The notes beneath the pieces were generated by a model. The model was not told the DNA's origin. It searched no databases and worked only from the letters and a program-made list of their open reading frames with translations. Position numbers and translations under genes: made by a program. From contig NZ_JAMOIM010000003.1 in assembly GCF_026130545.1 (NCBI RefSeq), forward strand, positions 166,252 to 230,251: a stretch of DNA of 64,000 nucleotides, given 5' to 3'. The DNA comes from Lichenifustis flavocetrariae (GTDB lineage Bacteria > Pseudomonadota > Alphaproteobacteria > Rhizobiales > Beijerinckiaceae). Of the stretch, positions 18,104 to 26,722 are shown one piece after another (the first letter of the stretch is position 1; each line of letters begins with the position of its first letter).

Positions 18104-19354
18104 TCACGCCGCCAGAAGGGCCCGGACGGCGGCCTTGCCGGAGCGCAGCGACCCCTCGATTGTCGACGGCAGGCCGTTCTGCACCCAATCGCCGGCCAAA
18201 ACGACATTTGCAAGAGCAGTGCCGGGCGCGGGGCGCTTGGCATCCTCCTCGGGCAACGCCGCGAAAGTGGCGCGCTTCTCGGTGATGATCTTATGGCGAG
18301 GCACAGGGTCAGCCGGCAGGCCGGTCGCGGCCGCGACTTCGCGCCAGATCTCCACCGCAAGTTCATCCTTGTCGCGGCCGAGGAAGCGATCGGCATCGCT
18401 GATCGTCACCGAGAGGCGGCCGGGAAAGCGAAAGATCCATTCACTGGCGCTGTTGATGGTCCCGAGCATCGCCGGAAACCCGGGCGGGGCCTCGGCGAGG
18501 AAATGCGCGTTGACGATCGACCGGAAGGCGGTCGGCACCGAGAGATCGGGCAGCAGGATCTTGGCCACCGGCGCCGTCACGGCCAGGATCACGCGATCAT
18601 CGGGGCCGAGCGCGACCGTATCCCCGCCGAAGTCGAGGCCCACGGCTCGACCGTTCTCAATCGCAATCCCACGCAGGCGACGGTCGAAGCCGACCGTGAC
18701 ACCGCGGCGCCCGAGCAGGGCCAGGGCCGGATCCACGAAGGCCTCGGCCAGGCCATCGTGCGCGATCAGTGGCCGACAGGCCGCGCCGCCCTTGGCCAGA
18801 GTCTCGCGGATGACGTTGGCGGCGAGTCCCGACGCCGAGGCCGCCGGCTCGGTGTTCAGGGCCGCGACCAGGAAGGGGCGCCACAGCTTGTCGTAGAGCG
18901 CACCGCGACACGGCATGGCGGCAGCGATCGGCGTGGCGGACTTCGCACGCAACAATTTGGCGAGGGCCAGATAATCGAACCAGGTCGTGCCGGGCACCCG
19001 CCGGCCTGTGGCGAAGATCCACCACGGGATCGGACCCGCGTTGGGCCGCACCTGCCAGCGCTCGCCTGTGGCGAGATCCATGAAGTCGAACACGGCCTCG
19101 GCCGGACCCGACATCTTGTCTTCCGCGCCGACCAGCCGGAGATGGTCGCGCACGGCCGTGTTGCCCGACAGAACCAGGTGGTTGCCGTTGTCGATCGCGA
19201 TGCCGAGTTCGCGGTCGAAATAGGAGCGGCAGCGCCCACCGGCATGGCGCGCCGCTTCATGGACCACGATGTTGAATCGCTGGGGATCGAGTGCCAGCGC
19301 GGCCGAGAGGCCGGCGAGACCGGCTCCCACCACATGAACCGTCCCGTCGGGCAT
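18104..19354 (-). CDS. hpnE: Hydroxysqualene dehydroxylase
   Basis: This FAD-dependent oxidoreductase converts hydroxysqualene to squalene, the last step of the HpnCDE route. The 416 residues start with a dinucleotide-binding motif VHVVGAGLAGLSAALAL, followed by HEAARHAGGRCRSY, typical of the amine oxidase/phytoene desaturase-like family. The C-terminal FAD motif reads VVLAGDWVQNGLPSTIEGSLRSG. The ATG overlaps the hpnD stop by one base. Confidence 0.93.
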   Translation of the reverse strand: MPDGTVHVVGAGLAGLSAALALDPQRFNIVVHEAARHAGGRCRSYFDRELGIAIDNGNHLVLSGNTAVRDHLRLVGAEDKMSGPAEAVFDFMDLATGERWQVRPNAGPIPWWIFATGRRVPGTTWFDYLALAKLLRAKSATPIAAAMPCRGALYDKLWRPFLVAALNTEPAASASGLAANVIRETLAKGGAACRPLIAHDGLAEAFVDPALALLGRRGVTVGFDRRLRGIAIENGRAVGLDFGGDTVALGPDDRVILAVTAPVAKILLPDLSVPTAFRSIVNAHFLAEAPPGFPAMLGTINSASEWIFRFPGRLSVTISDADRFLGRDKDELAVEIWREVAAATGLPADPVPRHKIITEKRATFAALPEEDAKRPAPGTALANVVLAGDWVQNGLPSTIEGSLRSGKAAVRALLAA

Positions 19355-20205
19355 CAGAAGATGCCGTGGCGCAGCAAGGCGAGCATCAGGCGACTTTTCG
19401 GGACCTTCACCTTTTCGCGCGGCGCCGCAAATCCCTGTTCTTCGAGCTTGCCCAGGATCATGCGATAGACCGCGGCCATCAGGCGCGGCGCGCGGGTGGT
19501 GCGCCGGCGTTCCTTCGCCATCAGGGCCTCGGCACGATCGAAATGGCCGCGGGCCCGACCGAGGATGGTGGCGCAGACGTGCGGCAGCGCCGGATGAGCC
19601 AGCACGTCCTTCGGCTCCGTCGTGACGATGCCGGCCTGCTCCAGCAATTCGCGCGGCAGGTAGAGGCGCCCCATGTCGGCGTCCTCGTCGAGGTCACGCA
19701 GGATGTTGGTCAGTTGCAGGGCCCGGCCGAGATGATGGGCGAGATCTTCACCCACGTCGCCCGAGATGCCGAAGATCTTGACCGAGAGACGGCCGACGGC
19801 ACTCGCGACGCGATCGCAGTAAAGGTCGAGCGTCGCCTCATCGGGCGCCCGAATGTCCTCGCGCCCGTCCATCTCCATGCCGTCGATGATGGCCAGGAAA
19901 TCCACGCGGGCCAGCTTAAAGCGCCGCACGGGGTCGAGCAGCCCGACGGTCGCGGCCGTGGTGCGGCCGGCATAGACAGCCTCGATCGCGTCGCGCCAGC
20001 GCTTCAGGCCGGCCAGGCGTTCGGGCCGCGTGCCGCCCTCGTCCGCCACGTCATCGACGGCGCGACAGAAGGCGTAGATCTCGTACATGGCGTCGCGCTG
20101 CGCCTTCGGCAGCACCCGCATGCCGGCATAGAAGGACGAACCGGAGGCCTGGCGGGCCGCGGTGGGGAACTGCGGACCACTCTCATGATGGGGGGCGGTG
20201 CTCAC
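19354..20205 (-). CDS. hpnD: Presqualene diphosphate synthase
   Basis: It condenses two farnesyl diphosphates to presqualene diphosphate. The first Asp-rich motif is FCRAVDDVADEGG and the second DRVASAVGRLSVKIFG with NILRDLDEDADMGRLYLP, both typical of squalene/phytoene synthases. The GTG at 20205 overlaps the hpnC stop (GTGA) and gives 283 residues beginning VSTAPHHES. The frame is open for another 188 codons upstream, but that stretch lies inside hpnC and lacks conserved sequence. Confidence 0.93.
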   Translation of the reverse strand: MSTAPHHESGPQFPTAARQASGSSFYAGMRVLPKAQRDAMYEIYAFCRAVDDVADEGGTRPERLAGLKRWRDAIEAVYAGRTTAATVGLLDPVRRFKLARVDFLAIIDGMEMDGREDIRAPDEATLDLYCDRVASAVGRLSVKIFGISGDVGEDLAHHLGRALQLTNILRDLDEDADMGRLYLPRELLEQAGIVTTEPKDVLAHPALPHVCATILGRARGHFDRAEALMAKERRRTTRAPRLMAAVYRMILGKLEEQGFAAPREKVKVPKSRLMLALLRHGIF

Positions 20206-21083
20206 GAATGTCTCGTCGCTGTCGTGGGCCGATGGGCCGGTCGGACGAGGCGGCCCGCAGCCGCGCCGAGCGCGCTGATGACTGCGATGCCCGCAAAGGC
20301 CGCTTTGCTGTGATGAACCTTCTGGCTCAAGGGATCGTGGGTTTCGAGGGTGGTCGTGAGGCGCCGCGCAAGGCCGATGATGATGGCCGTCTCGAGACTC
20401 AGGCGGAAGTCCCTGACCTGGGAGGGCAGGACGGCGCCGTCGTCGAGCAACAGCATGGTCCGCTGCGCGAGATCCCGCAGGAGGCCGCGCAAGGCCGGCG
20501 AGGCTTCCGGCGCGCCGAGTGCCTCGACCGGAACACCGGCCTTCGCGAGGGCGTCGTCGGGGATGTAGACCCGGTCGAGGTCGCGGAAATCCTTCCCGCA
20601 GTCCTGGATGTGGTTGATGATCTGCAGCGCGGCGCAGACTGCATCGGACGCCGGCCACGTCGCCTCGCTTTCCCCATGCACATCGAGCACGTAGCGCCCG
20701 ACCGGCATGGCCGAGAGCGAGCAATAATGCAGGAGATCGGCCCAATCGGCCGTTCGGGGCTTGGTGCAATCGAGCCGGAAAGCGGCCAGGAGATCGAGCG
20801 CGTGCCGGGGCGACAGCTTGCGCTCGGCCAGCACGGTGCGGAGCGGTCGCGCCACCGGCTCCGTGTCGGTCCGGCCCAGGAGGCTCGCCTCCATTTGGTC
20901 GAGGATCGCGAGCTTCGCGTCGGGTGTCAGCGTGGCGTGGTCCGCGACATCGTCGGCGGCGCGGACGAAATCGTAGAAGGCCATCACGGCCGGCCGGTGT
21001 CGGGCCGCGATGAGATGCGACGCGACGGGGAAGTTTTCGTCCGTGGCGCCCTTGCCGGACGCGACATCAGCCGAAGTCGTCAT
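20202..21083 (-). CDS. hpnC: Hydroxysqualene synthase
   Basis: It converts presqualene diphosphate to hydroxysqualene. The protein is a squalene/phytoene synthase relative with FYDFVRAADDVADHATL as the first Asp-rich motif and NHIQDCGKDFRDLDRVYIP as the second. The ATG at 21083 gives 293 residues (MTTSADVAS); a start at 21137 would add 18 residues of low conservation. The C-terminus carries an Ala/Gly-rich hydrophobic tail. It is second in the hpnA-C-D-E order. Confidence 0.93.
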   Translation of the reverse strand: MTTSADVASGKGATDENFPVASHLIAARHRPAVMAFYDFVRAADDVADHATLTPDAKLAILDQMEASLLGRTDTEPVARPLRTVLAERKLSPRHALDLLAAFRLDCTKPRTADWADLLHYCSLSAMPVGRYVLDVHGESEATWPASDAVCAALQIINHIQDCGKDFRDLDRVYIPDDALAKAGVPVEALGAPEASPALRGLLRDLAQRTMLLLDDGAVLPSQVRDFRLSLETAIIIGLARRLTTTLETHDPLSQKVHHSKAAFAGIAVISALGAAAGRLVRPAHRPTTATRHS

Positions 21084-21167
21084 GGAGGCGGATGGTCCCG
21101 GTTGTCCCGCGATCCGATCGGATGCGTTTCGCTCCAATAAGATGAAACAGCGGCAAATGCCACAGGA

Positions 21168-22184
21168 TCATGCGGCGCGACGGTGACCGTCGAGCATGCC
21201 GGCGGCGCGAAACCACGCCAGCGCATCGGCCAGCGCCTCCCGGTACGGGCGCGCCCGATAGCCCAACTCCCGCTCGGCCTTGGCGGACGAGAAATACATC
21301 CGATATCTGGCCATCTTGAGCCCATCCACCGTGGCGAAAGGCTCCTTGCCGGTGAAGCGCGCCACGAATTCAGCCGCATAGGCCAGGGGAAACAGCGGGC
21401 CACGCGGCAACTTGACGGTGGGGGGCTTCCGCCCGACGAGTTCCGCGATGACCCGCAGCATGGTGCCGAGATCGACGTCCTCGCCGCCCAAAATATAGCG
21501 TTCGCCGATCCGGCCCTTGTCCCAGGCGAGCAGGTGCCCCTCGGCCACGTCGTCGACATGGACGAGATTGAGGCCGGTGTCGATGAAGGCCGGCATCTTG
21601 CCGGTCGCGGCCTCGACGATGATGCGACCGGTCGGCGTCGGCTTCACGTCGCGTGGCCCGATCGGCGTCGAGGGCTGCACGATGACGGCCGGGAGCTTCT
21701 CGTCCGCGATCATGCGCTCGACCAGCCGCTCGGCCAGGGTTTTGGACCTTTTATAGGCGCCGATCGCCTTGGCAGGGTCCTGCGGCGCCGTCTCGTCGAC
21801 CGGCCGGCCATCCTGCCGCAGCGCGAGGGTGGCGACGCTGCTCGTATAGACGATGCGCGCGACCCCGGCCGCCTGCGCGGCCTGCATGATCGTGCGGGTG
21901 CCCTCAACATTGGCGCGCACGATCTCCTCCGGGTCGGGCGCCCAGAGCCGGTAGTCGGCCGCGACATGGAACAGGTGCTCCACCCCCGCCATGGCGCGGG
22001 TCATCGAGGCCGCGTCCCGCAGGTCGCCTTCCACGACCTCGACGTCGAGCCCGGCCACATTCGTGCGCGGGCTCGAAGGCCGCACCAGGACACGGACGCG
22101 ATGGCCGCGGGCCAGCAGGGCGCGCGCCACGGCCGAGCCGACGAACCCGCTCGCGCCGGTCACCAGGATGGGGGCATTGGTCAT
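21168..22184 (-). CDS. hpnA: Hopanoid-associated sugar epimerase
   Basis: This NAD(P)-dependent extended short-chain dehydrogenase of 338 residues has the Rossmann motif TGASGFVGSAVARAL at residues 9-23 and the catalytic YxxxK in GAYKRSKTLAE. The ending, with MYFSSAKAERELGYRARPYREALADAL, matches HpnA. It is assigned to hopanoid side-chain modification by its constant company with hpn genes. It leads the minus-strand operon; a 275-base gap separates it from the divergent MerR gene. Confidence 0.92.
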   Translation of the reverse strand: MTNAPILVTGASGFVGSAVARALLARGHRVRVLVRPSSPRTNVAGLDVEVVEGDLRDAASMTRAMAGVEHLFHVAADYRLWAPDPEEIVRANVEGTRTIMQAAQAAGVARIVYTSSVATLALRQDGRPVDETAPQDPAKAIGAYKRSKTLAERLVERMIADEKLPAVIVQPSTPIGPRDVKPTPTGRIIVEAATGKMPAFIDTGLNLVHVDDVAEGHLLAWDKGRIGERYILGGEDVDLGTMLRVIAELVGRKPPTVKLPRGPLFPLAYAAEFVARFTGKEPFATVDGLKMARYRMYFSSAKAERELGYRARPYREALADALAWFRAAGMLDGHRRAA

Positions 22185-22421
22185 GGCACGGCTCGCGGGA
22201 CGCTTCGGGGTGAGGCCAAGCGGTGGCTACCCGCAGAGGATCGCGAAGGCAAGGCGGGGGATTATGTGTGAGGCTTTGGCGGGTGGGTGGAACCTGATTT
22301 TGGCATCGTCCGGCAACGACCGCTTGGGACCCACCCTTGACACTTGGAAGGAAGCCAAAGTGTTGCGAAGGCAGCCGTCCCTTTGCAGAACCGTCGTTTC
22401 CAGTTCCACCTGAAATGCGTG

Positions 22422-22452
22422 TTGACCCTCCACTTGGTGGAGGCCGTACTTG
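22422..22452 (+). promoter_or_regulatory. MerR-type promoter/operator, 19-base spacer
   Basis: A -35 element TTGACC (22422-22427) and a -10-like TACTTG (22447-22452) are separated by exactly 19 bases. The spacer region contains a perfect dyad CCTCCAC-TTG-GTGGAGG (22427-22443). An over-long spacer with a central dyad is the hallmark of promoters twisted into shape by MerR-family activators. The regulator's ATG lies only 8 bases after the -10, so the transcript may be leaderless. Confidence 0.65.
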
Positions 22453-22459
22453 GGTTGTC

Positions 22460-23392
22460 ATGGGAGCGAAGACTTACACTATTGGCGATCTGGCGCGTCT
22501 CACCGGGCAACCGGTCAGGCGTATACGGTTCTACTCCGACAAAGGCCTGCTGCCGCCTGCCCGGCGATCCGCGTCCAACTACCGGTTCTACACCGATGAG
22601 GACGTGGCCAAGGTTGAACTCATCCATGCATTGCGCGAGGCTGGGGTCAGCCTGGACATGATCGAACGACTTCTGGCGCGCCATCTGACCTTGTCTGATT
22701 TGCTGCAAACCCGCCTCGACATCCTTGAAGCGGAAATTGCAGCCAAGAATCGAATGGCCGCCGTCCTTCGTGCCACGCTTCGCGTTCCAAACCCTGCCGA
22801 TGGTGATCTGAGGAGGATTTGGACCATGAGCAACCTGAGCAACCAGCAGATGAGGGCCCGCGTCGAACGGTTCGTTGACCGCATAGCCGCGGGTACGACC
22901 CTCAGTAGAGAGTGGCGGCGGCAAGTCTTAAACATGAGCATGCCAGAGCTGCCCGAAGTCCCAACGGCGGAACAGCTATCCGCCTGGGCCGAGCTTTCGG
23001 CCTTGTTATCCGACCCCTCGTTCGAGCGCGAGGTACAAGAGGGTACGAAGGAATTCTGGACCAATGCGCTCGACCCTGCCGCGTACGAGGTCGCCTCGAC
23101 CAAGGCGTACGAGGTTGCAACCAGGGGCGTAGCTGATGGGCTCTCACCACAGAGTGCTCGGGCTCAGATCATCGCCCGTGACTGGCTCGAAGGATCGGCC
23201 CGTGCTTTAGGCCGAAACCCTGACTGCGCATTCCGCGAGTGGCATTTCACTCAGTACGAGAGGAATGCTGGTCGTCTCGGACGGTATCGTGAACTGGTCA
23301 CCATCCTGCACGGCGACACACCGCTCGCAGCAGATCGGAAGGTCTGGAGTTGGCTCAACGACGCGATGAGGAGCCTCCAGCTATCCTGTTGA
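22460..23392 (+). CDS. MerR family transcriptional regulator
   Basis: The 310-residue regulator starts with a MerR winged helix: TYTIGDLARLTGQPVRRIRFYSDKGLLPP and NYRFYTDEDVAKVELIHALREAGVSLDMIERLL, then a dimerisation helix (LQTRLDILEAEIAAKNRM). The remaining 190 residues are helical and match no effector domain I recognise; no metal-binding cysteine pair is present. The ATG follows a probable autoregulatory promoter almost directly. It is divergent from hpnA, so control of the hopanoid operon is possible but untested. Confidence 0.85.
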   Translation: MGAKTYTIGDLARLTGQPVRRIRFYSDKGLLPPARRSASNYRFYTDEDVAKVELIHALREAGVSLDMIERLLARHLTLSDLLQTRLDILEAEIAAKNRMAAVLRATLRVPNPADGDLRRIWTMSNLSNQQMRARVERFVDRIAAGTTLSREWRRQVLNMSMPELPEVPTAEQLSAWAELSALLSDPSFEREVQEGTKEFWTNALDPAAYEVASTKAYEVATRGVADGLSPQSARAQIIARDWLEGSARALGRNPDCAFREWHFTQYERNAGRLGRYRELVTILHGDTPLAADRKVWSWLNDAMRSLQLSC

Positions 23393-23485
23393 GGCGCTGC
23401 AATCGGAGGTCCGCTCGGGCGTCCATAACCAGAAGCAGACCTTCCGCTCTCCCGCTGCTGCCGACTTTAGCCTGAGCATCAAGCC

Positions 23486-23975
23486 TCAGATCTCCCCCCT
23501 ACCCGCCCGCGCAATCGGCTTAGACATGGGATAGCCACCGTGGGCACCATGCTTATGCACAACGGGTCCATCGTCGACATAGCCGAGAGCGCGGTAGAAG
23601 CGATGTGCGCTCTCGGTGCTGGTGAGGGTGCAGCGCGTGCTGCCGCGTGCGCTGGCCCGTTGTTCGAGGGACTGCATCTTGGCCCGGCTGATGCCGAGGA
23701 ATCGCGCTTCGGGCGACACATCGTTCAGCGTGATCTCTCCGGCGTCCGTGACAGACCCGGCCGCCAGGATGGTCGATCCCTCGACCCGCCACCAGCACCG
23801 AATTGTCCGACTTGCGAATCCATGCGCGGATGTTGTCGGGCGTCTTGTTCGCGAGCCAGCGCGCCAGGATTTCCGGATCGTCGCCATGGTCGACGGCGCG
23901 GAGGTCCGAGATCGAACGCCGCAGAACCTCGCAGATGCCCGCGGCCTCGGCCAGGATCGCCTCCCGTATCACCAT
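23486..23975 (-). pseudogene. Frameshifted GNAT N-acetyltransferase
   Basis: Two partly overlapping frames together make one acetyltransferase of about 160 residues. The first, from ATG 23975 (MVIREAILAEAAGICEV...KSDNSVLVAG), gives the N-terminal half. The second supplies the rest (VEGSTILAAGSVTDAGEITLN, then GISRAKMQSLEQRA and ESAHRFYRALGY, a typical GNAT acetyl-CoA site and C-terminal motif). The frame changes near 23785-23795, consistent with a single-base deletion or a two-base insertion. A sequencing error would give the same picture. Confidence 0.75.
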
Positions 23976-24098
23976 GACGCGCCCGAAAAAAGCTGCCTGC
24001 CAAGGGGCTGAACAATTCGGGCGCCGCTCCATCGAGCGACGCCCCTTCTCATTCAATATCAGTGTTCCGAAGACCTCGACGAAGCTCGTCGTCGATCC

Positions 24099-25139
24099 TT
24101 AAGCCGCCACTGCCTTTTCGGCCGCCAGCGGCACCGACGCGATGGTCTTCAGGATCTGCGACGCGATCTGGTAGGGGTCGCCTTGCGAATTCGGGCGGCG
24201 GTCTTCCAGGTAGCCCTTGTAGCCATTGTTCACGAAGCTGTGGGGCACGCGGATCGAGGCGCCGCGGTCGGCCACGCCGTAGCTGAACTGGTGGATCGAC
24301 GCCGTCTCATGCTTGCCGGTGAGGCGCATGTGGTTATCGGGACCGTAGACCGCGATGTGGTCTTCGCGAGCTTCCTCGAAAGCCTTCATCAGCTTCTCGA
24401 AATACTCCTTGCCGCCCACTTCGCGCATGTAGGTGGTCGAGAAGTTCGCATGCATCCCCGAGCCGTTCCAGTCGGTGTCCCCGAGCGGCTTGCAGTGATA
24501 TTCAACGTCGACACCGTATTTCTCGGTCAGGCGCTGCAGGAGATAGCGGGCCATCCACACTTCGTCAGCAGCCCTCTTGGAGCCCTTGCCGAAGATCTGG
24601 AATTCCCACTGGCCCTTGGCCACTTCGGCGTTGATGCCTTCATGGTTGATGCCGGCCGCGAGGCAGATATCGAGATGTTCCTCGACGATCTTGCGGGCGA
24701 TCGGGCCGACGTTGCTGTAGCCGACCCCGGTATAATAGGGGCCCTGCGGCGCCGGGTAGCCGGCGGTCGGGAAGCCGAGAGGCCGGCCATTCTCGTAGAA
24801 GAAATATTCCTGCTCGAAGCCGAACCAGGCCCCCGAATCGTCCAGGATGGTGGCGCGCTTGTTCGACGGATGCGGGGTCTTACCGTCCGGCATCATGACT
24901 TCGCACATCACGAGCACGCCGTTCTTGCGCTCGCTGTCCGGATAGAGCGCAACTGGCTTCAGCACGCAATCCGAGCTGCGGCCCTCGGCCTGCATGGTCG
25001 AGCTGCCATCGAAGCCCCAGAGAGGAAGCTCTTCAAGCGTGGGAAAGCTGTCGAAATCCTTGAGCTGCGTCTTGCCGCGCAGGTTCGGGGTCGGGGTGTA
25101 CCCATCGAGCCATATGTACTCGAGCTTATACTTCGTCAT
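24099..25139 (-). CDS. glnII: Glutamine synthetase type II (eukaryotic type)
   Basis: It makes glutamine from glutamate, ammonia and ATP. The 346-residue enzyme starts TKYKLEYIWLDGYTPTPNLRGKT and carries the GSII signatures WGFDGSST and the catalytic segments GFEQEYFF, INAEVAKGQWEFQ and NGSGMHANFS. GSII occurs beside GSI in rhizobia and relatives and is under NtrC/sigma-54 control there. A matching -24/-12 element lies 82 bases upstream. DUF2735 is divergent, as is usual in Hyphomicrobiales. Confidence 0.95.
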   Translation of the reverse strand: MTKYKLEYIWLDGYTPTPNLRGKTQLKDFDSFPTLEELPLWGFDGSSTMQAEGRSSDCVLKPVALYPDSERKNGVLVMCEVMMPDGKTPHPSNKRATILDDSGAWFGFEQEYFFYENGRPLGFPTAGYPAPQGPYYTGVGYSNVGPIARKIVEEHLDICLAAGINHEGINAEVAKGQWEFQIFGKGSKRAADEVWMARYLLQRLTEKYGVDVEYHCKPLGDTDWNGSGMHANFSTTYMREVGGKEYFEKLMKAFEEAREDHIAVYGPDNHMRLTGKHETASIHQFSYGVADRGASIRVPHSFVNNGYKGYLEDRRPNSQGDPYQIASQILKTIASVPLAAEKAVAA

Positions 25140-25220
25140 CCTTGTCCTCTCAGCAGTTCGTGATGCGATGTCCAGTACACCCGAATCTGTATGTTGCCCC
25201 TCGGAGGCTGAGGACGGCAA

Positions 25221-25236
25221 AGCACGATCTGTGCCA
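25221..25236 (-). promoter_or_regulatory. Sigma-54 promoter of glnII
   Basis: Read on the minus strand, TGGCAC-AGATC-GTGCT keeps the invariant GG and GC exactly 10 bases apart, as required for RpoN promoters (consensus TGGCAC-N5-TTGC). It would start transcription roughly 70 bases before the glnII ATG. Dependence of glnII on sigma-54 and NtrC is established in rhizobia. Several GGTGC/GCACC-like half sites lie further upstream (25255-25305), but I cannot define a clean NtrC site. Confidence 0.65.
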
Positions 25237-25418
25237 CCGTTCCGGCGGTCCGCGGCGGGCACTTCGGCATTTGCCCCTCTTCGCGGCACCCGAAGCTCCC
25301 TGCATAAGTTTTAGACAATGATCGATATTTAATGAGGCAAGTAGTGCAAATGCGAGGCATGTATGCGACGCTTCTCGTTCTTCCGTGTCGCTGCGCGGCA
25401 TGGATGGAGGCATATGAC

Positions 25419-25610
25419 ATGACAACCACCGTTCGCCGTGAGTCGGCCAAGATCTACGTTTTCCCGCGCAAGCCCCGGACAGCGCTCAACGAACCTTTCC
25501 GCCAGAGCGAGAGCGCCGGCTGCGATTTTCAACGCACCGCCTACGCCGACTTCGGCAGCTGGTACCATGAAGCCGCCGTTCAGGAAGCGGAGCGCTCGCG
25601 CAAGTCGTGA
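25419..25610 (+). CDS. DUF2735 small protein, glnII-associated
   Basis: The 63-residue protein begins MTTTVRRESAKIYVFPRKPR and ends GSWYHEAAVQEAERSRKS, both hallmarks of DUF2735. The family sits next to glnII in many Hyphomicrobiales and is of unknown function. The ATG at 25419 is preceded by GGAGG at the right distance; upstream in-frame codons are not conserved. The 279-base gap to glnII carries the glnII promoter. Confidence 0.85.
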   Translation: MTTTVRRESAKIYVFPRKPRTALNEPFRQSESAGCDFQRTAYADFGSWYHEAAVQEAERSRKS

Positions 25611-25659
25611 GCCGCCGCGGGCGGTCGCGTCGCAGCCAGAGCAGCGCGCCGGCTTTTGA

Positions 25660-26598
25660 TCATCCGAAGATCGACCACCCGGTCGCTTGCGCCAATCGCT
25701 CGAGCGCAATTCTGCCGAGATGCGAGTTGCCGGCCTCGTCGAGGCCTGGCGACCAGACGGCGATCGAGGCCTTGCCGGGGGCGACAGCCAGAATGCCCCC
25801 GCCGACCCCGCTTTTGCCAGGCAGGCCGACCCGATATGCGAATTCGCCCGAGCCGTCGTAGTGGCCGCAGGTCAGCATCAGGGCGTTGATGCGGCGCGCC
25901 CGCTCGGCCGACACGACCGACAAGCCCGTCGACGGATTTCGGCCGCCATGGGCAAGATAGCGCCCCGCCATGGCGAGCTGACGGCAGGTCATGGCAATGG
26001 CGCAATGATGGAAATAGACCCCGAGCGTGAAATCGACGGGGTTCTCGATCACGTCGAATGATTTCATGTAATTGGCAAGCGCCGTGTTGCGGAAGCCCGT
26101 GCGCTTCTCCGAGGCCGCGACGGCCTGGTCGATGGCGATCGCCGGGTCATCGGCGATGAATTGCATGAAGCGCAAAATCTCCCCGAGCGATTCGCGCGGC
26201 TGGTGTCCGGAGACGATCACGTCGGTCACGGCGATCGCGCCGGCATTGATGAACGGGTTGCGCGGCACGCCGCGCTCCCGCTCAAGCTGGACGATCGAAT
26301 TGAACGGGTTGCCGGACGGCTCGCGGCCAACTCGCCGCCACAGACGATCGCCGATCATGCCCAGGGCGAGCGTCAGGGTGAAGACTTTGGAGATGCTCTG
26401 GATCGAGAACGGCACGTCGGCGTCCCCACCCGCCGCCACCTTGCCGTCCACGTCGATGACCGCGAGGCCGAACTGCCGTGGATCGACGCGGGCGAGTTCG
26501 GGAATGTAATGCGCGACCTTTCCGCGGTCGGTACGTTGCCGCATCTCGTCGGCGATGACTTTGACGATCCGGTCGAGATCGAGGGCTTTGGGACTCAT
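25660..26598 (-). CDS. glsA: Glutaminase
   Basis: It hydrolyses glutamine to glutamate and ammonia. The 312 residues show the serine beta-lactamase-like catalytic motif SIQSISKVF (S-x-x-K), [11 protein letters not shown], and the C-terminal [12 protein letters not shown]. The ATG at 26598 ([12 protein letters not shown]) gives the family length. The gene lies close to glnII, so synthesis and breakdown of glutamine are encoded 0.5 kb apart. It is divergent from the ABC exporter. Confidence 0.92.
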   Translation of the reverse strand: MSPKALDLDRIVKVIADEMRQRTDRGKVAHYIPELARVDPRQFGLAVIDVDGKVAAGGDADVPFSIQSISKVFTLTLALGMIGDRLWRRVGREPSGNPFNSIVQLERERGVPRNPFINAGAIAVTDVIVSGHQPRESLGEILRFMQFIADDPAIAIDQAVAASEKRTGFRNTALANYMKSFDVIENPVDFTLGVYFHHCAIAMTCRQLAMAGRYLAHGGRNPSTGLSVVSAERARRINALMLTCGHYDGSGEFAYRVGLPGKSGVGGGILAVAPGKASIAVWSPGLDEAGNSHLGRIALERLAQATGWSIFG

Positions 26599-26722
26599 CG
26601 CAAGGTCCGGGTGGCGGCTGGGAAAACGGCTCCCCATGGCATCGCCGGAGGGAATGCGAGTCTTATGCCGCCGGGGAGGACAGCTTCTCATTCCTGCCGC
26701 GTTGGCGACTTAGACGGACGGC

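Noticed and set aside
19354..20769. hpnD frame open for 471 codons, suggesting a fused N-terminal domain
   Set aside because: The extra 188 codons lie antisense-free but out of frame inside hpnC, look like random Arg/Ala/Gly-rich translation, and a GTG overlapping the hpnC stop gives the normal HpnD length.
22281..22336. GGGTGGGT and ACCCACCC inverted repeat upstream of hpnA
   Set aside because: The 40-base loop is long and such G/C runs are expected by chance in this composition.
25325..25346. Possible second sigma-54 site (GAGGCAAGTAGTGCAAAT) on the DUF2735 strand
   Set aside because: The GG and GC are only 8 bases apart instead of the required 10.
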